This document shows, one piece after another, positions 1 to 5,804 of a stretch of 6,860 nucleotides of DNA (position 1 is its first letter; every line of letters starts with the position of its first letter). Source of the DNA: Clostridiales bacterium (GTDB lineage: Bacteria; Bacillota_A; Clostridia; Christensenellales; Aristaeellaceae). A program made the position numbers and the translations under genes. The stretch lies in the NCBI GenBank assembly GCA_024684665.1, contig JAIKWN010000027.1, forward strand, positions 1-6,860. The letters run 5' to 3'. The notes beneath the pieces were generated by a model that did no database searches, was not told where the DNA came from, and was given only the letters and a program-made list of their open reading frames with translations.

Positions 1-1
1 G

Positions 2-442
2 GTCAACGCGGCTATACTTATGGGCCTCATCTGCTCTGTTACAGGCATCGGACGGCTGCTGACGGGTTCCGCGCCGGGGCGGGCGGTGATGGCGGCGGTG
101 GATTTCATGGGCACGCCCGTCAGTGCGCTCATCATCCTTTCTGTCGGATACAGCTTCTCGCTGAAAGGGATCGATCTGAAAGAAGCCGGAAAGACGGCAG
201 CCGCCCGGGCATGCATTTTTGCTGTACTCGGGCTGATTGCCGCCGCGCTGGCGGGACGGCTCTTTCCGGACGACGGGATATACCGCTCCGCGGTACTCAT
301 ATTTGCGATCCTGCCGCCCACATTCGCTTATGGGATATACGCAAAGGAAGGGGAGGAAAGCGTATATCTTTCAGGCTTCCTTGCCCTGTATACGCTGCTG
401 ACCGTTGCGGCTTTTGCGGCGGCGGCGTTCTTCCTGCGCTGA
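2..442 (+). CDS. AEC-family (auxin efflux carrier-like) permease, C-terminal part
   Basis: The reading frame is open from the left edge and the first in-frame ATG (20) has no ribosome binding site, so this is the 3' end of a gene starting outside the window. The visible 146 or so residues are mostly hydrophobic, with about four membrane segments: near the PVSALIILSVGYSFSL stretch, the ACIFAVLGLIAAALAG stretch, AVLIFAILPPTFAYGIY, and the C-terminal LYTLLTVAAFAAAAFF. The order small-residue 'SALIILSVGYSF', then 'PPTFAYGIYAKEGEES', then 'LALYTLLTVAAF' resembles the last helices of the AEC/Mem_trans family, which are inner-membrane carriers for organic acids or other anions. The substrate cannot be inferred. 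The protein ends in a helix with only LR after it, normal for the family. Another polytopic permease family is possible. Confidence 0.7.
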   Translation, partial: VNAAILMGLICSVTGIGRLLTGSAPGRAVMAAVDFMGTPVSALIILSVGYSFSLKGIDLKEAGKTAAARACIFAVLGLIAAALAGRLFPDDGIYRSAVLIFAILPPTFAYGIYAKEGEESVYLSGFLALYTLLTVAAFAAAAFFLR

Positions 443-448
443 GGAATG

Positions 449-490
449 GGTTTCCGCGGGGCGCTTATCGGATAAACCGTTCAAAATTTC
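449..490 (+). terminator. Possible weak terminator after the AEC permease
   Basis: GGTTTCCG (449-456) can pair with CGG-AT-AAACC (469-478) if a 2-nt bulge is allowed, and a short mixed A/T stretch follows (481-493). The stem is imperfect and the loop is 12 nt, so this is only a candidate end for the permease transcript. Confidence 0.25.
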
Positions 491-502
491 TTTAACTTGG
501 GA

Positions 503-531
503 TTGACTTTAGCACGGTAAAGTGATAAAGT
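503..531 (+). promoter_or_regulatory. Putative sigma-A-type promoter of the transporter-racemase operon
   Basis: TTGACT (503-508, five of six to the -35 consensus) and TAAAGT (526-531, four of six to the -10 consensus) are separated by 17 nt. They lie in a short AT-rich island between GC-rich genes, about 57 nt before the binding-protein start codon. A GATAAA hexamer at 524-529 is an alternative -10 with a 15-nt spacer. Inferred from sequence only. Confidence 0.55.
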
Positions 532-545
532 GTTAGCACGTTAAA
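506..545 (+). promoter_or_regulatory. Repeat-rich probable operator overlapping the promoter
   Basis: Three kinds of repetition are packed into 40 nt. (1) A direct repeat TTAGCACGGTAAA (509-521) and TTAGCACGTTAAA (533-545), one mismatch in 13, 24 nt apart start to start. (2) A tandem octamer TAAAGTGA/TAAAGTGT (518-525, 526-533). (3) A perfect 6-bp inverted repeat ACTTTA...TAAAGT (506-511, 518-523). One TTAGCAC copy sits in the -35/-10 spacer and the other covers the expected transcription start, a typical repressor placement. I do not recognise the regulator. TTAGCAC resembles half of a CIRCE element, but the copies are direct, not inverted. Confidence 0.5.
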
Positions 546-587
546 AACGGATACATAAACAGAATCCACCAAGGAGGACAAACCCGC

Positions 588-1370
588 ATGATGAAGAAAG
601 CATTCGCGCTGACCCTGTCCCTCGCGCTTATCCTTGCTGTGTCCCTGGCCGCCGCGGAGACCTTCCGCATGGGCATCGACGCGGAATATCCGCCCTTCAG
701 CTATCTGGATGACAGCGGAAACTATGCCGGCTTCGATGTGGAGATGTGCAAGGCCGTCTGCGATATGAACGGCTGGGACCTTGAGATCGTTCCGGTCAAC
801 TGGGATTTCAAGCTCATTTCGCTGGACAATAACGAACACGACTGCGTGTGGTCCGGCATGACCATCCTGGATTCCATGAAGGAAGCGGGCTATGTGCTTT
901 CCTTCCCGTATTATGACAATACCCAGGTGGTGCTGACCCGCGAAGACACCGGCATCAAGACCTCTGCCGACCTCGCCGGGAAGCGCGTCGCCGTACAGCG
1001 CGGCACCTCTGGCGATCAGCTGCTGCAGGGCGACCAGGCAGCCTTGGCCGCGACCTTCGAGGGCGGCGCGGCGGTCACAATGGATGATTTCACGGTCTGT
1101 GTCACCGAGCTGGCGGCCAATGGCGTAGACGCCGTGGTCATCGATCTTCCGGTAGCGAAAGCGCACCAGGCGAAAAACGCGGGTTTCGTCATCCTGGACG
1201 AAAACTTGGGCAGCGAGCAGTACGGCATCTGTTTCCGCAAGGGCGACGAGGCGCTGTGCGAGAAGGTGGAAGCGGGCATCATGAAACTGGTGGAAGACGG
1301 AACGTACCTCTCCCTTGCGGAGAAGTATGGTTTGGATGCAAACGTCCTCTGCCTCCTGAACGCTGAGTAA
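588..1370 (+). CDS. Amino-acid ABC transporter substrate-binding protein (SBP_bac_3 family)
   Basis: Extracytoplasmic receptor that would capture a small ligand, probably an amino acid or analogue, and deliver it to the permease encoded next. The 260-aa length is normal. Residues 1-23 form a Sec signal peptide (MMKK, hydrophobic core, then AAA before E24). Family landmarks include GIDAEYPPFSYL (29-40), GFDVEMCKAV, LAGKRVAVQRGTSG (129-142), VVIDLP (D186, at the position that usually contacts the ligand amino group) and QYGICFRKGDE near the end. Two oddities: there is no lipobox cysteine at the cleavage site, although Gram-positive binding proteins are usually lipoproteins, and the conserved arginine after the MTI strand (about residues 91-99) is missing, the segment reading MTILDSMKEAG. 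The mature part has seven cysteines. The start is set by AAGGAGG at 571-577, 10 nt before ATG 588; the second ATG at 591 would be too far. Confidence 0.9.
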   Translation: MMKKAFALTLSLALILAVSLAAAETFRMGIDAEYPPFSYLDDSGNYAGFDVEMCKAVCDMNGWDLEIVPVNWDFKLISLDNNEHDCVWSGMTILDSMKEAGYVLSFPYYDNTQVVLTREDTGIKTSADLAGKRVAVQRGTSGDQLLQGDQAALAATFEGGAAVTMDDFTVCVTELAANGVDAVVIDLPVAKAHQAKNAGFVILDENLGSEQYGICFRKGDEALCEKVEAGIMKLVEDGTYLSLAEKYGLDANVLCLLNAE

Positions 1371-1396
1371 GCGGAGGCGTTAATCCCCGAAAACAG

Positions 1397-1423
1397 GCGA
1401 GGTTCCGTTTTGCGGAACCTCGC
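1397..1423 (+). promoter_or_regulatory. Intercistronic mRNA hairpin between binding protein and permease
   Basis: A perfect 11-bp stem (1397-1407 with 1413-1423) closes a 5-nt loop TTTTG. No T-run follows, so it is unlikely to be a full intrinsic terminator. In binding-protein transporter operons such hairpins often protect the upstream message from 3' exonucleases or partly terminate transcription, so that the binding protein is made in excess of the membrane subunits. The role here is inferred from position. Confidence 0.65.
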
Positions 1424-1460
1424 GTCTGATATCAGAGAAAAGTAAAGGAGCCGTTTCCGC

Positions 1461-2108
1461 ATGACGATCGGTACCATGATTCTGAAGATGAGCGAGGGCC
1501 TGGGCAGGACCTGTACCATCTTCTTCCTGACTCTCCTGTTCAGCCTGCCCCTCGGCATGGTTGTGGCGCTGCTGCGCATGAGCAGAAATCGCGTCATTTC
1601 CTGGATCATGCGGGTCTATATCTCCATCGTCCGGGGCACGCCCCTCATGCTGCAGCTTCTGGCCGTAACTTACGGCCCGTATTACCTCTTCCGAATCAGC
1701 GTGGCACGGGAGAAGCTGATCCCGGTCATCATCGCATTTTCGCTGAATTACGCCGCCTACTTTGCGGAAATCTATCGGGGCGGCATTGAGTCCATGAGCA
1801 GAGGACAGTACGAGGCTGCGGAGGTATTGGGCTACAGCCGCACGCAGTGCTTCCTGCGCATCATCCTGCCCCAGGTGGTAAAGCGCATCATTCCCTCGGT
1901 CACGAACGAGGTGGTCACCCTGGTCAAGGATACTTCCATGGCTTTCACGGTAGCCTACCAGGAAATGTTCACGATCGGCAAACAGATCGCGAACTCGCAG
2001 ACCAGCTTTATGCCCTTCGTCATTGCCGGCGTCTTTTACTTCCTCTTTAACGGGGTTGTGGCGTTCTTCATGGGGCGGATCGAGAAACGCCTTGCGTATT
2101 ACCGGTAA
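1461..2108 (+). CDS. Polar amino-acid ABC transporter permease (HisM/GlnP type)
   Basis: Integral membrane subunit that would form the translocation channel, probably as a homodimer because only one permease gene is present. The 215-aa length matches the family. Hydrophobic segments lie around residues 18-40, 61-77, 87-104 and 183-205. The family motif RGTPLMLQL is at 58-66. The cytoplasmic EAA loop, which docks on the ATPase, is at 118-138 with core EAAEVLGYSRTQCF followed by ILPQ. ATG 1461 follows AAAGGAG (1444-1450) with a slightly long 10-nt gap; the alternative ATGs at 1476 and 1488 have no better site. The gene lies 90 nt after the binding protein, with the hairpin between them, and 12 nt before the ATPase gene, so the three very likely act as one importer. 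Confidence 0.92.
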   Translation: MTIGTMILKMSEGLGRTCTIFFLTLLFSLPLGMVVALLRMSRNRVISWIMRVYISIVRGTPLMLQLLAVTYGPYYLFRISVAREKLIPVIIAFSLNYAAYFAEIYRGGIESMSRGQYEAAEVLGYSRTQCFLRIILPQVVKRIIPSVTNEVVTLVKDTSMAFTVAYQEMFTIGKQIANSQTSFMPFVIAGVFYFLFNGVVAFFMGRIEKRLAYYR

Positions 2109-2120
2109 GGAGGCGGCAGA

Positions 2121-2885
2121 ATGAGCAAATTGCTGGAAATCAATCACTGCCGGAAGCAGTTTGACGGGACGGAAGTGCTTACGGATCTCTCCCTTGCTGT
2201 TGAAGAGGGACAGGTGCTTTCCATTATCGGACCAAGCGGAAGCGGAAAATCCACCCTCCTGCGCTGCGCTACCCTGCTGGAGACCATGGATGGCGGCGAT
2301 CTCATCTATCTCGGGAATTACGCTGCCAGGGACGAAAATGGGACAGCTGTCTACACCTCCCCGGCGGAGCTGCGGCGGATCCGCGGTATGTTCGGTCTCG
2401 TCTTTCAGAACTTCAATCTTTTTCCGCATTACTCAGTGCTGAAGAATGTGATGGAGGCGCCGATACTTGTGCAGCGGCGGAAGGAATCTGAAGTCCGGGA
2501 GGAAGCCATGGACCTGCTTACGCAGATGGGGCTCGCAGAAAAGGCAAACGCCTATCCGTATCAGCTCTCTGGCGGGCAGCAGCAGCGTGTTTCCATCGCA
2601 AGGGCGCTGGCTATGAATCCGAAGATCCTCTTCTTTGACGAACCCACCTCCGCACTTGATCCGGAACTGACGGGGGAAATCCTCCGGGTCATCCGCCGTC
2701 TTGCGGAAAAGAAGATGACAATGGTGATCGTGACGCATGAGATGGCCTTTGCCAGGGACGTGTCCGACTGGGTCGTCTTCATGAACGGAGGCGTCATTGT
2801 GGAACAGGGTGATCCGCGCGAGGTCATTGATCATCCCACACAGGAGCGCACGATTCAGTTCCTCCGGAGGCTGCAGGAGACATGA
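2121..2885 (+). CDS. Amino-acid ABC transporter ATP-binding protein (GlnQ/HisP type)
   Basis: Cytoplasmic ATPase that powers the importer by dimerising on ATP. All expected motifs are intact: Walker A GPSGSGKST (37-45), Q-loop Q96 in VFQNFNLFPH, signature LSGGQQQR (149-156), Walker B ILFFDE (169-174) with catalytic E174, D-loop SALD (177-180) and switch histidine H206 in VTHEM. The 254-aa length is normal, with a slightly long segment (about 64-84) before the RGMFGLVFQ region. AAGGAGG (2107-2113) overlaps the permease stop codon and lies 7 nt before ATG 2121. The gene's TGA overlaps the next gene's ATG (ATGA at 2882-2885), which suggests translational coupling to the racemase. Confidence 0.95.
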   Translation: MSKLLEINHCRKQFDGTEVLTDLSLAVEEGQVLSIIGPSGSGKSTLLRCATLLETMDGGDLIYLGNYAARDENGTAVYTSPAELRRIRGMFGLVFQNFNLFPHYSVLKNVMEAPILVQRRKESEVREEAMDLLTQMGLAEKANAYPYQLSGGQQQRVSIARALAMNPKILFFDEPTSALDPELTGEILRVIRRLAEKKMTMVIVTHEMAFARDVSDWVVFMNGGVIVEQGDPREVIDHPTQERTIQFLRRLQET

Positions 2886-3679
2886 AAACGGTACGCTATG
2901 TGAATCTGGATCCCACGGGAAACCTGACCTGTCTGGTTCTGGATGCCGTCGAGCAGGCGGAGGAGAAAGAAGTCACCCGCCGTCTTATGGAAGAATGCGA
3001 GCAGGTCGCTTACCTGGAACCGGCAACCCTTCCCGGTTCCCGGGCTCGCGCACGACTGATGGGCGGAGAGTTCTGTGGGAACGCAGCGATGGCGGTGGCC
3101 TGCTATCTGGCGGATCGGGACGGGATCGCAATGGGGGAAACGCGGACGGTTCCTATTGAAATGTCCGGCGCGCCGGGCATCCTCGCGTGCACGGTGAAAG
3201 CGGTAGGGGACTCGTTTACGGGGACCGTGCCCATGCCGCCGGTCCGGGGAATCAGGCGGATCGAAGGGGAGGACTATCCCCTCGCTGCGGTTGCTCTGGA
3301 CGGTATCGCTCACCTGATCCTTGCGGGACCGCCTTTTCCGGAGGATGCGGAGGCGGAGAGAATGCTTCGCAGGCTTGCGGAAGAAAGACCGGAGGACGCG
3401 GTGGGCCTGCTTCTCTGGGACGGCGAAAAGAATAACATGCGTCCGCTCGTGCTGGTGAAAGGCAGCGGTACCCTGGTGTGGGAGACGGGCTGCGGAAGCG
3501 GCAGCGCGGCCATGGGCGCTTTCCTGGCGCAGGAGAAAGAGCAAGGGACAGCGGAATCATCTGTTCTCCAGCCCGGCGGCGTAATCCGGGTATCCGCCGC
3601 CTGCCGGAACGGCGCAGTGGAGAGCCTCTCCATCACGGGGCGGGTGCGGCTGGGCGAGGAGAAAACGCTCATTCTTTAA
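2882..3679 (+). CDS. DapF-fold, PLP-independent amino-acid racemase/epimerase (possible histidine racemase type)
   Basis: Probably a cytoplasmic cofactor-independent racemase that inverts the alpha-carbon of an amino acid using two cysteines as acid and base. The candidate pair is C65 in GGEFCGNAAMA and C204 in ETGCGSGSAAMG, one in each half of a 265-aa protein, as in the diaminopimelate epimerase fold. It is probably not housekeeping DapF: the first motif reads GGEFCGNA, not a CGNGxRC-type motif, and the second lacks the ERGxGxTxACG substrate loop. GGEFCGN-type proteins with cysteines near these positions include the histidine racemases CntK (staphylopine synthesis) and the Fusobacterium enzyme, so histidine is the first substrate to consider, but this is inference. 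The gene overlaps the ATPase by 4 nt, which ties it to amino-acid import. AGGAG at 2875-2879 is very close to the ATG, and GGAGG at 2866-2870 is 11 nt away. The substrate is unproven. Confidence 0.75.
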   Translation: MKTVRYVNLDPTGNLTCLVLDAVEQAEEKEVTRRLMEECEQVAYLEPATLPGSRARARLMGGEFCGNAAMAVACYLADRDGIAMGETRTVPIEMSGAPGILACTVKAVGDSFTGTVPMPPVRGIRRIEGEDYPLAAVALDGIAHLILAGPPFPEDAEAERMLRRLAEERPEDAVGLLLWDGEKNNMRPLVLVKGSGTLVWETGCGSGSAAMGAFLAQEKEQGTAESSVLQPGGVIRVSAACRNGAVESLSITGRVRLGEEKTLIL

Positions 3680-3715
3680 GAGCGGCAGACCTGAGGGCAG
3701 CCGCTCTTTTCTCTT
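3678..3715 (+). terminator. Intrinsic terminator of the transporter-racemase operon
   Basis: AAGAGCGGC (3678-3686, overlapping the racemase stop codon) pairs perfectly with GCCGCTCTT (3700-3708) around a 13-nt loop, and is followed by a T-rich tail (TTTTCTCTT, 3707-3715). The tail overlaps the -35 element of the next promoter. Confidence 0.8.
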
Positions 3716-3742
3716 GCCCCAAACCAATCATTCCTGTATAAT
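3714..3742 (+). promoter_or_regulatory. deoC: Putative sigma-A promoter of deoC
   Basis: TTGCCC (3714-3719, four of six) and a perfect TATAAT (3737-3742) are separated by exactly 17 nt. Transcription would start near 3749, giving a leader of about 35 nt with a strong GAGGAGG ribosome binding site (3769-3775). No clear operator repeat is visible. Confidence 0.7.
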
Positions 3743-3782
3743 AATGGAAACAATGCAGATTACATACTGAGGAGGAATACAT

Positions 3783-4457
3783 ATGGATATTGCAAAGATT
3801 CTTTCAACAGTCGATCATACCCTTCTGACTCAGCAGGCTACCTGGGCGGACATTCAGGTCATTTGCGACGACGCCATGAAATACCATACTGCTTCGGTCT
3901 GCATCCCGCCCTGCTTCGTCCGGAAGGCGGCTTCGTACATGAAGGATAAGGAAGGCGCTGTGCCCGTCTGCACCGTGATCGGCTTTCCGAACGGCTACAA
4001 TACGACCGCCGTCAAATGCTTTGAAGCCCGCGAGGCCGTGGAAAACGGTGCGGAAGAGATCGACATGGTGATCAACGTGGGGCTCGTGAAGGAAGGGCGC
4101 TTTGAAGACGTGCTGTCCGAGATCAACGCCGTGAAGGAGGCCTGCGGGGGAAAGCTTCTTAAGGTGATCATTGAGACCTGCCTCCTGACTGAAGAAGAGA
4201 AGATCCGTCTCTGCGAGATAGTCTCCCGTTCGAGGGCGGATTACATCAAGACTTCCACCGGTTTCTCCACCGGCGGCGCTACGTTCCAGGATATCGCACT
4301 CATGAAAGCGCACATGTCCGATAACAAGGGCATCAAGGCAGCGGGCGGCATCGCCTCCCTGGAGGATGCGGTGAAGTTCCTGTCCCTCGGGGCGACGCGC
4401 CTTGGCACCAGCCGCATCGTGAAGATCGTGAAGAACGAGCAGGCGAGCGGATACTGA
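3783..4457 (+). CDS. deoC: Deoxyribose-phosphate aldolase
   Basis: Cytoplasmic class I aldolase that splits 2-deoxy-D-ribose 5-phosphate into glyceraldehyde 3-phosphate and acetaldehyde in deoxynucleoside catabolism. The 224-aa length is typical. Catalytic residues are in place: D94 in [10 protein letters not shown], Schiff-base K156 in [14 protein letters not shown], and K185 in GIKAAGGI. Other landmarks are the N-terminal DHTLL, VIGFPNG (65-71) and the phosphate-binding LGTSR near 208-211. ATG 3783 is 7 nt after GAGGAGG (3769-3775). It has its own promoter and is followed by a terminator, so it is probably expressed alone; no deoB, nucleoside phosphorylase or DeoR-type regulator lies in the window. 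Confidence 0.97.
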   Translation: MDIAKILSTVDHTLLTQQATWADIQVICDDAMKYHTASVCIPPCFVRKAASYMKDKEGAVPVCTVIGFPNGYNTTAVKCFEAREAVENGAEEIDMVINVGLVKEGRFEDVLSEINAVKEACGGKLLKVIIETCLLTEEEKIRLCEIVSRSRADYIKTSTGFSTGGATFQDIALMKAHMSDNKGIKAAGGIASLEDAVKFLSLGATRLGTSRIVKIVKNEQASGY

Positions 4458-4476
4458 TTCCGTAACCAAATAAACA

Positions 4477-4502
4477 ACTCCCCCGCAGTGCTGCGGGGGA
4501 GT
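4477..4502. terminator. Bidirectional terminator between convergent deoC and rplA
   Basis: ACTCCCCCGCA (4477-4487) pairs perfectly with TGCGGGGGAGT (4492-4502) around the 4-nt loop GTGC. Read on the minus strand, the stem is followed by TTGTTTATTTGG, a good U-rich tail, so it most clearly ends the rplA transcript. On the plus strand the tail (ATTAAATCTT) is weaker but usable for deoC. It fills the 61-nt gap between the two stop codons. Confidence 0.85.
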
Positions 4503-4518
4503 ATTAAATCTTCTGAGA

Positions 4519-5208
4519 TCAGAACTTGAGTCCGTTGACTTTGATGCCGGGGCCCATGGTGGAAGAGAGCACGACGCTGCGCAGGTAGGTACCCTTCGCG
4601 GCGGCGGGCTTCGCGCGGATGATCGCGCCCATCAGGGTGGCGAGGTTCTCGGTCAGCTGCTCGGCGGTGAAGCTCTTCTTACCGATCGGGCAGTGGATGA
4701 TCGCCTGCTTGTCGAGACGATACTCGACTTTACCGGCTTTGATCTCGGAGATAGCGCGGGCCACGTCCATGGTCACGGTGCCGCTCTTCGGGTTCGGCAT
4801 GGGGCCCTTGGGGCCCAGGATACGGCCGATCCGGCCAACGACGCCCATCATGTTAGGGGTCGCGACTACCACGTCAAACTCGAACCAGTTCTCACTCTGG
4901 ATCTTCTGGACGAGCTCCTCAGCGCCAACGTAATCCGCGCCGGCAGCTTCGGCTTCCTTCGCCTGGTCGCCCTTGGCAAAGACGAGGACGCGAACCTTCT
5001 TGCCGGTGCCGTTGGGCAGGACGACGGCGCCGCGGACTTGCTGATCCGCCTGACGGGGATCAACGCCGAGACGAACGGAAACCTCGAGGGTCTCGTCGAA
5101 CTTGGCCTTCGCAGTCTCCTGCGCGAGCTTCACGGCTTCTTCGGGATCATAAAGCTTCAGACGATCGACCAGCTTTGCGCTGTCCTGATATTTCTTTCCG
5201 TGTTTCAT
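4519..5208 (-). CDS. rplA: 50S ribosomal protein L1 (uL1)
   Basis: Forms the mobile L1 stalk of the large subunit by binding 23S rRNA, and in many bacteria represses its own operon by binding a mimic of that site in the mRNA. The 229-aa length is normal. Landmarks are an N-terminal [33 protein letters not shown] (64-81), the signature region [20 protein letters not shown] (121-140) with KSGTVT, and the C-terminal [17 protein letters not shown] 5208 follows AAGGAGG (5217-5223 on the complement) with an 8-nt gap. It is last in the operon and is followed by a strong terminator; rplJ does not follow as it does in most bacteria. A candidate L1-binding hairpin lies just upstream. Confidence 0.98.
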   Translation of the reverse strand: MKHGKKYQDSAKLVDRLKLYDPEEAVKLAQETAKAKFDETLEVSVRLGVDPRQADQQVRGAVVLPNGTGKKVRVLVFAKGDQAKEAEAAGADYVGAEELVQKIQSENWFEFDVVVATPNMMGVVGRIGRILGPKGPMPNPKSGTVTMDVARAISEIKAGKVEYRLDKQAIIHCPIGKKSFTAEQLTENLATLMGAIIRAKPAAAKGTYLRSVVLSSTMGPGIKVNGLKF

Positions 5209-5223
5209 TTGTTATTCCTCCTT

Positions 5224-5253
5224 GTGGTGCAAGCGGCGCCTCGCGCCTTCCAC
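5224..5253 (-). promoter_or_regulatory. Candidate L1-binding hairpin before rplA
   Basis: In mRNA sense: GUGG, AA, inner stem GGCGC/GCGCC with loop GAG, then GCUUGCA, then CCAC. The outer 4-bp helix is 5250-5253 with 5224-5227 and the inner 5-bp helix is 5243-5247 with 5235-5239. The 3' arm directly abuts the rplA ribosome binding site (5217-5223). It has the same layout as the element before rplK: short outer helix, asymmetric internal loop, inner helix. This suits L1 repression of translation; inferred, not proven. Confidence 0.5.
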
Positions 5254-5265
5254 AGTCGTAGGGGT

Positions 5266-5694
5266 TTACGCTTCCGCGACGGTGACGCCCATGGAACGGG
5301 CAGTACCCTTGACCATGCTCATCGCAGCCTCGATGCTGCCGGCGTTCAGGTCGGGCATCTTCTTCTCTGCGATCTCGCGTACCTGCTGTTGCGTCAGCTG
5401 GCCGACCTTCGTTTTGTTCGGAACGCCGCTGGCCTTGTCAATGCCGAGCGCCTTTTTGATGAGCACCGGAACCGGCGGGGTCTTCGTGATGAAGGTGAAG
5501 GTGCGGTCGGAATAGACCGTGATGACGACGGGGATGATGGTACCCACATCGTTCTTCGTGCGCTCGTTGAATTCCTTGCAGAAGCCAGGAATGTTCACGC
5601 CGTGCTGACCCAGGGCCGGGCCGATAGGCGGTGCCGGATTGGCTTTACCGCCCGGAACCTGCAGCTTGATGAAGCCTGTTACTTTCTTTGCCAT
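5266..5694 (-). CDS. rplK: 50S ribosomal protein L11 (uL11)
   Basis: Binds the GTPase-associated centre of 23S rRNA at the base of the L10/L12 stalk and is needed for normal factor action and the stringent response. I start it at ATG 5694 ([13 protein letters not shown]), not at the longer in-frame ATG 5745, because AGGAGG lies 6 nt before 5694 and the resulting 142 aa matches the family, whereas the longer form adds 17 residues translated from a structured leader. Landmarks are [16 protein letters not shown] with the mobile-proline region, [19 protein letters not shown], and [12 protein letters not shown] at the C-terminus. It is 57 nt upstream of rplA and 111 nt downstream of nusG. Confidence 0.97.
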   Translation of the reverse strand: MAKKVTGFIKLQVPGGKANPAPPIGPALGQHGVNIPGFCKEFNERTKNDVGTIIPVVITVYSDRTFTFITKTPPVPVLIKKALGIDKASGVPNKTKVGQLTQQQVREIAEKKMPDLNAGSIEAAMSMVKGTARSMGVTVAEA

Positions 5695-5712
5695 GCTGTA
5701 CCTCCTCAAATT

Positions 5713-5745
5713 GTGGTGACGCGGAGCCTTTTCGGCTCCTCCCAC
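5713..5745 (-). promoter_or_regulatory. Candidate L1-binding hairpin before rplK
   Basis: In mRNA sense: GUGG, GA, inner stem GGAGCC/GGCUCC with loop GAAAA, then GCGUCA, then CCAC. The outer helix is 5742-5745 with 5713-5716 and the inner helix is 5734-5739 with 5723-5728. It ends 5 nt before the GAGGAGG of rplK. The GUGGGAG...ACCAC layout is like helix 76 of bacterial 23S rRNA, the L1 target, and like known L1 operators at this position. The right-hand loop is GCGUCA where a GAUA-type sequence would be closer to the rRNA. Confidence 0.55.
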
Positions 5746-5783
5746 GCCCGCCAGAGACGGGCCGATGACGCCGGAGTCCCGGC
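5746..5783 (-). other. Two further hairpins in the nusG-rplK leader
   Basis: Between nusG and the L1-type hairpin lie two perfect 5-bp stems: 5746-5750 with 5758-5762 (7-nt loop) and 5770-5774 with 5779-5783 (4-nt loop). With the L1-type element they make the 111-nt leader a chain of three hairpins. Neither has a U-tail, so they are not clear terminators. Their role is unknown. Confidence 0.4.
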
Positions 5784-5804
5784 TGTCTTCCTGCTTTATG
5801 CGCT

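Noticed and set aside
509..545. CIRCE (HrcA) operator suggested by the TTAGCAC sequences
   Set aside because: CIRCE is an inverted repeat TTAGCACTC-N9-GAGTGCTAA. Here both copies point the same way and no GTGCTAA arm is present on this strand, and the operon is not a heat-shock operon.
1380..2429. A 349-codon open frame on the minus strand opposite the permease and ATPase
   Set aside because: It lies antisense to two genes with complete family motifs, its translation is rich in H, D, R and Q with no recognisable domain, and it has no ribosome binding site. It is a shadow of GC-rich codon use.
2861..2870. 10-bp palindrome CCTCCGGAGG near the racemase start, considered as a regulatory site
   Set aside because: It lies within the ATPase coding sequence, has no loop to form a hairpin, and encodes ordinary residues; chance in GC-rich sequence is enough to explain it.
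2882..3679. Housekeeping diaminopimelate epimerase DapF
   Set aside because: The cysteine motifs are GGEFCGNA and ETGCGSG instead of the DapF CGNGxRC and ERGxGxTxACG types, and the gene sits in a transporter operon with no lysine-biosynthesis neighbours.
5695..5745. Longer rplK start at 5745 adding 17 residues
   Set aside because: The added residues come from the hairpin leader, lack resemblance to L11, and the strong ribosome binding site points to 5694.
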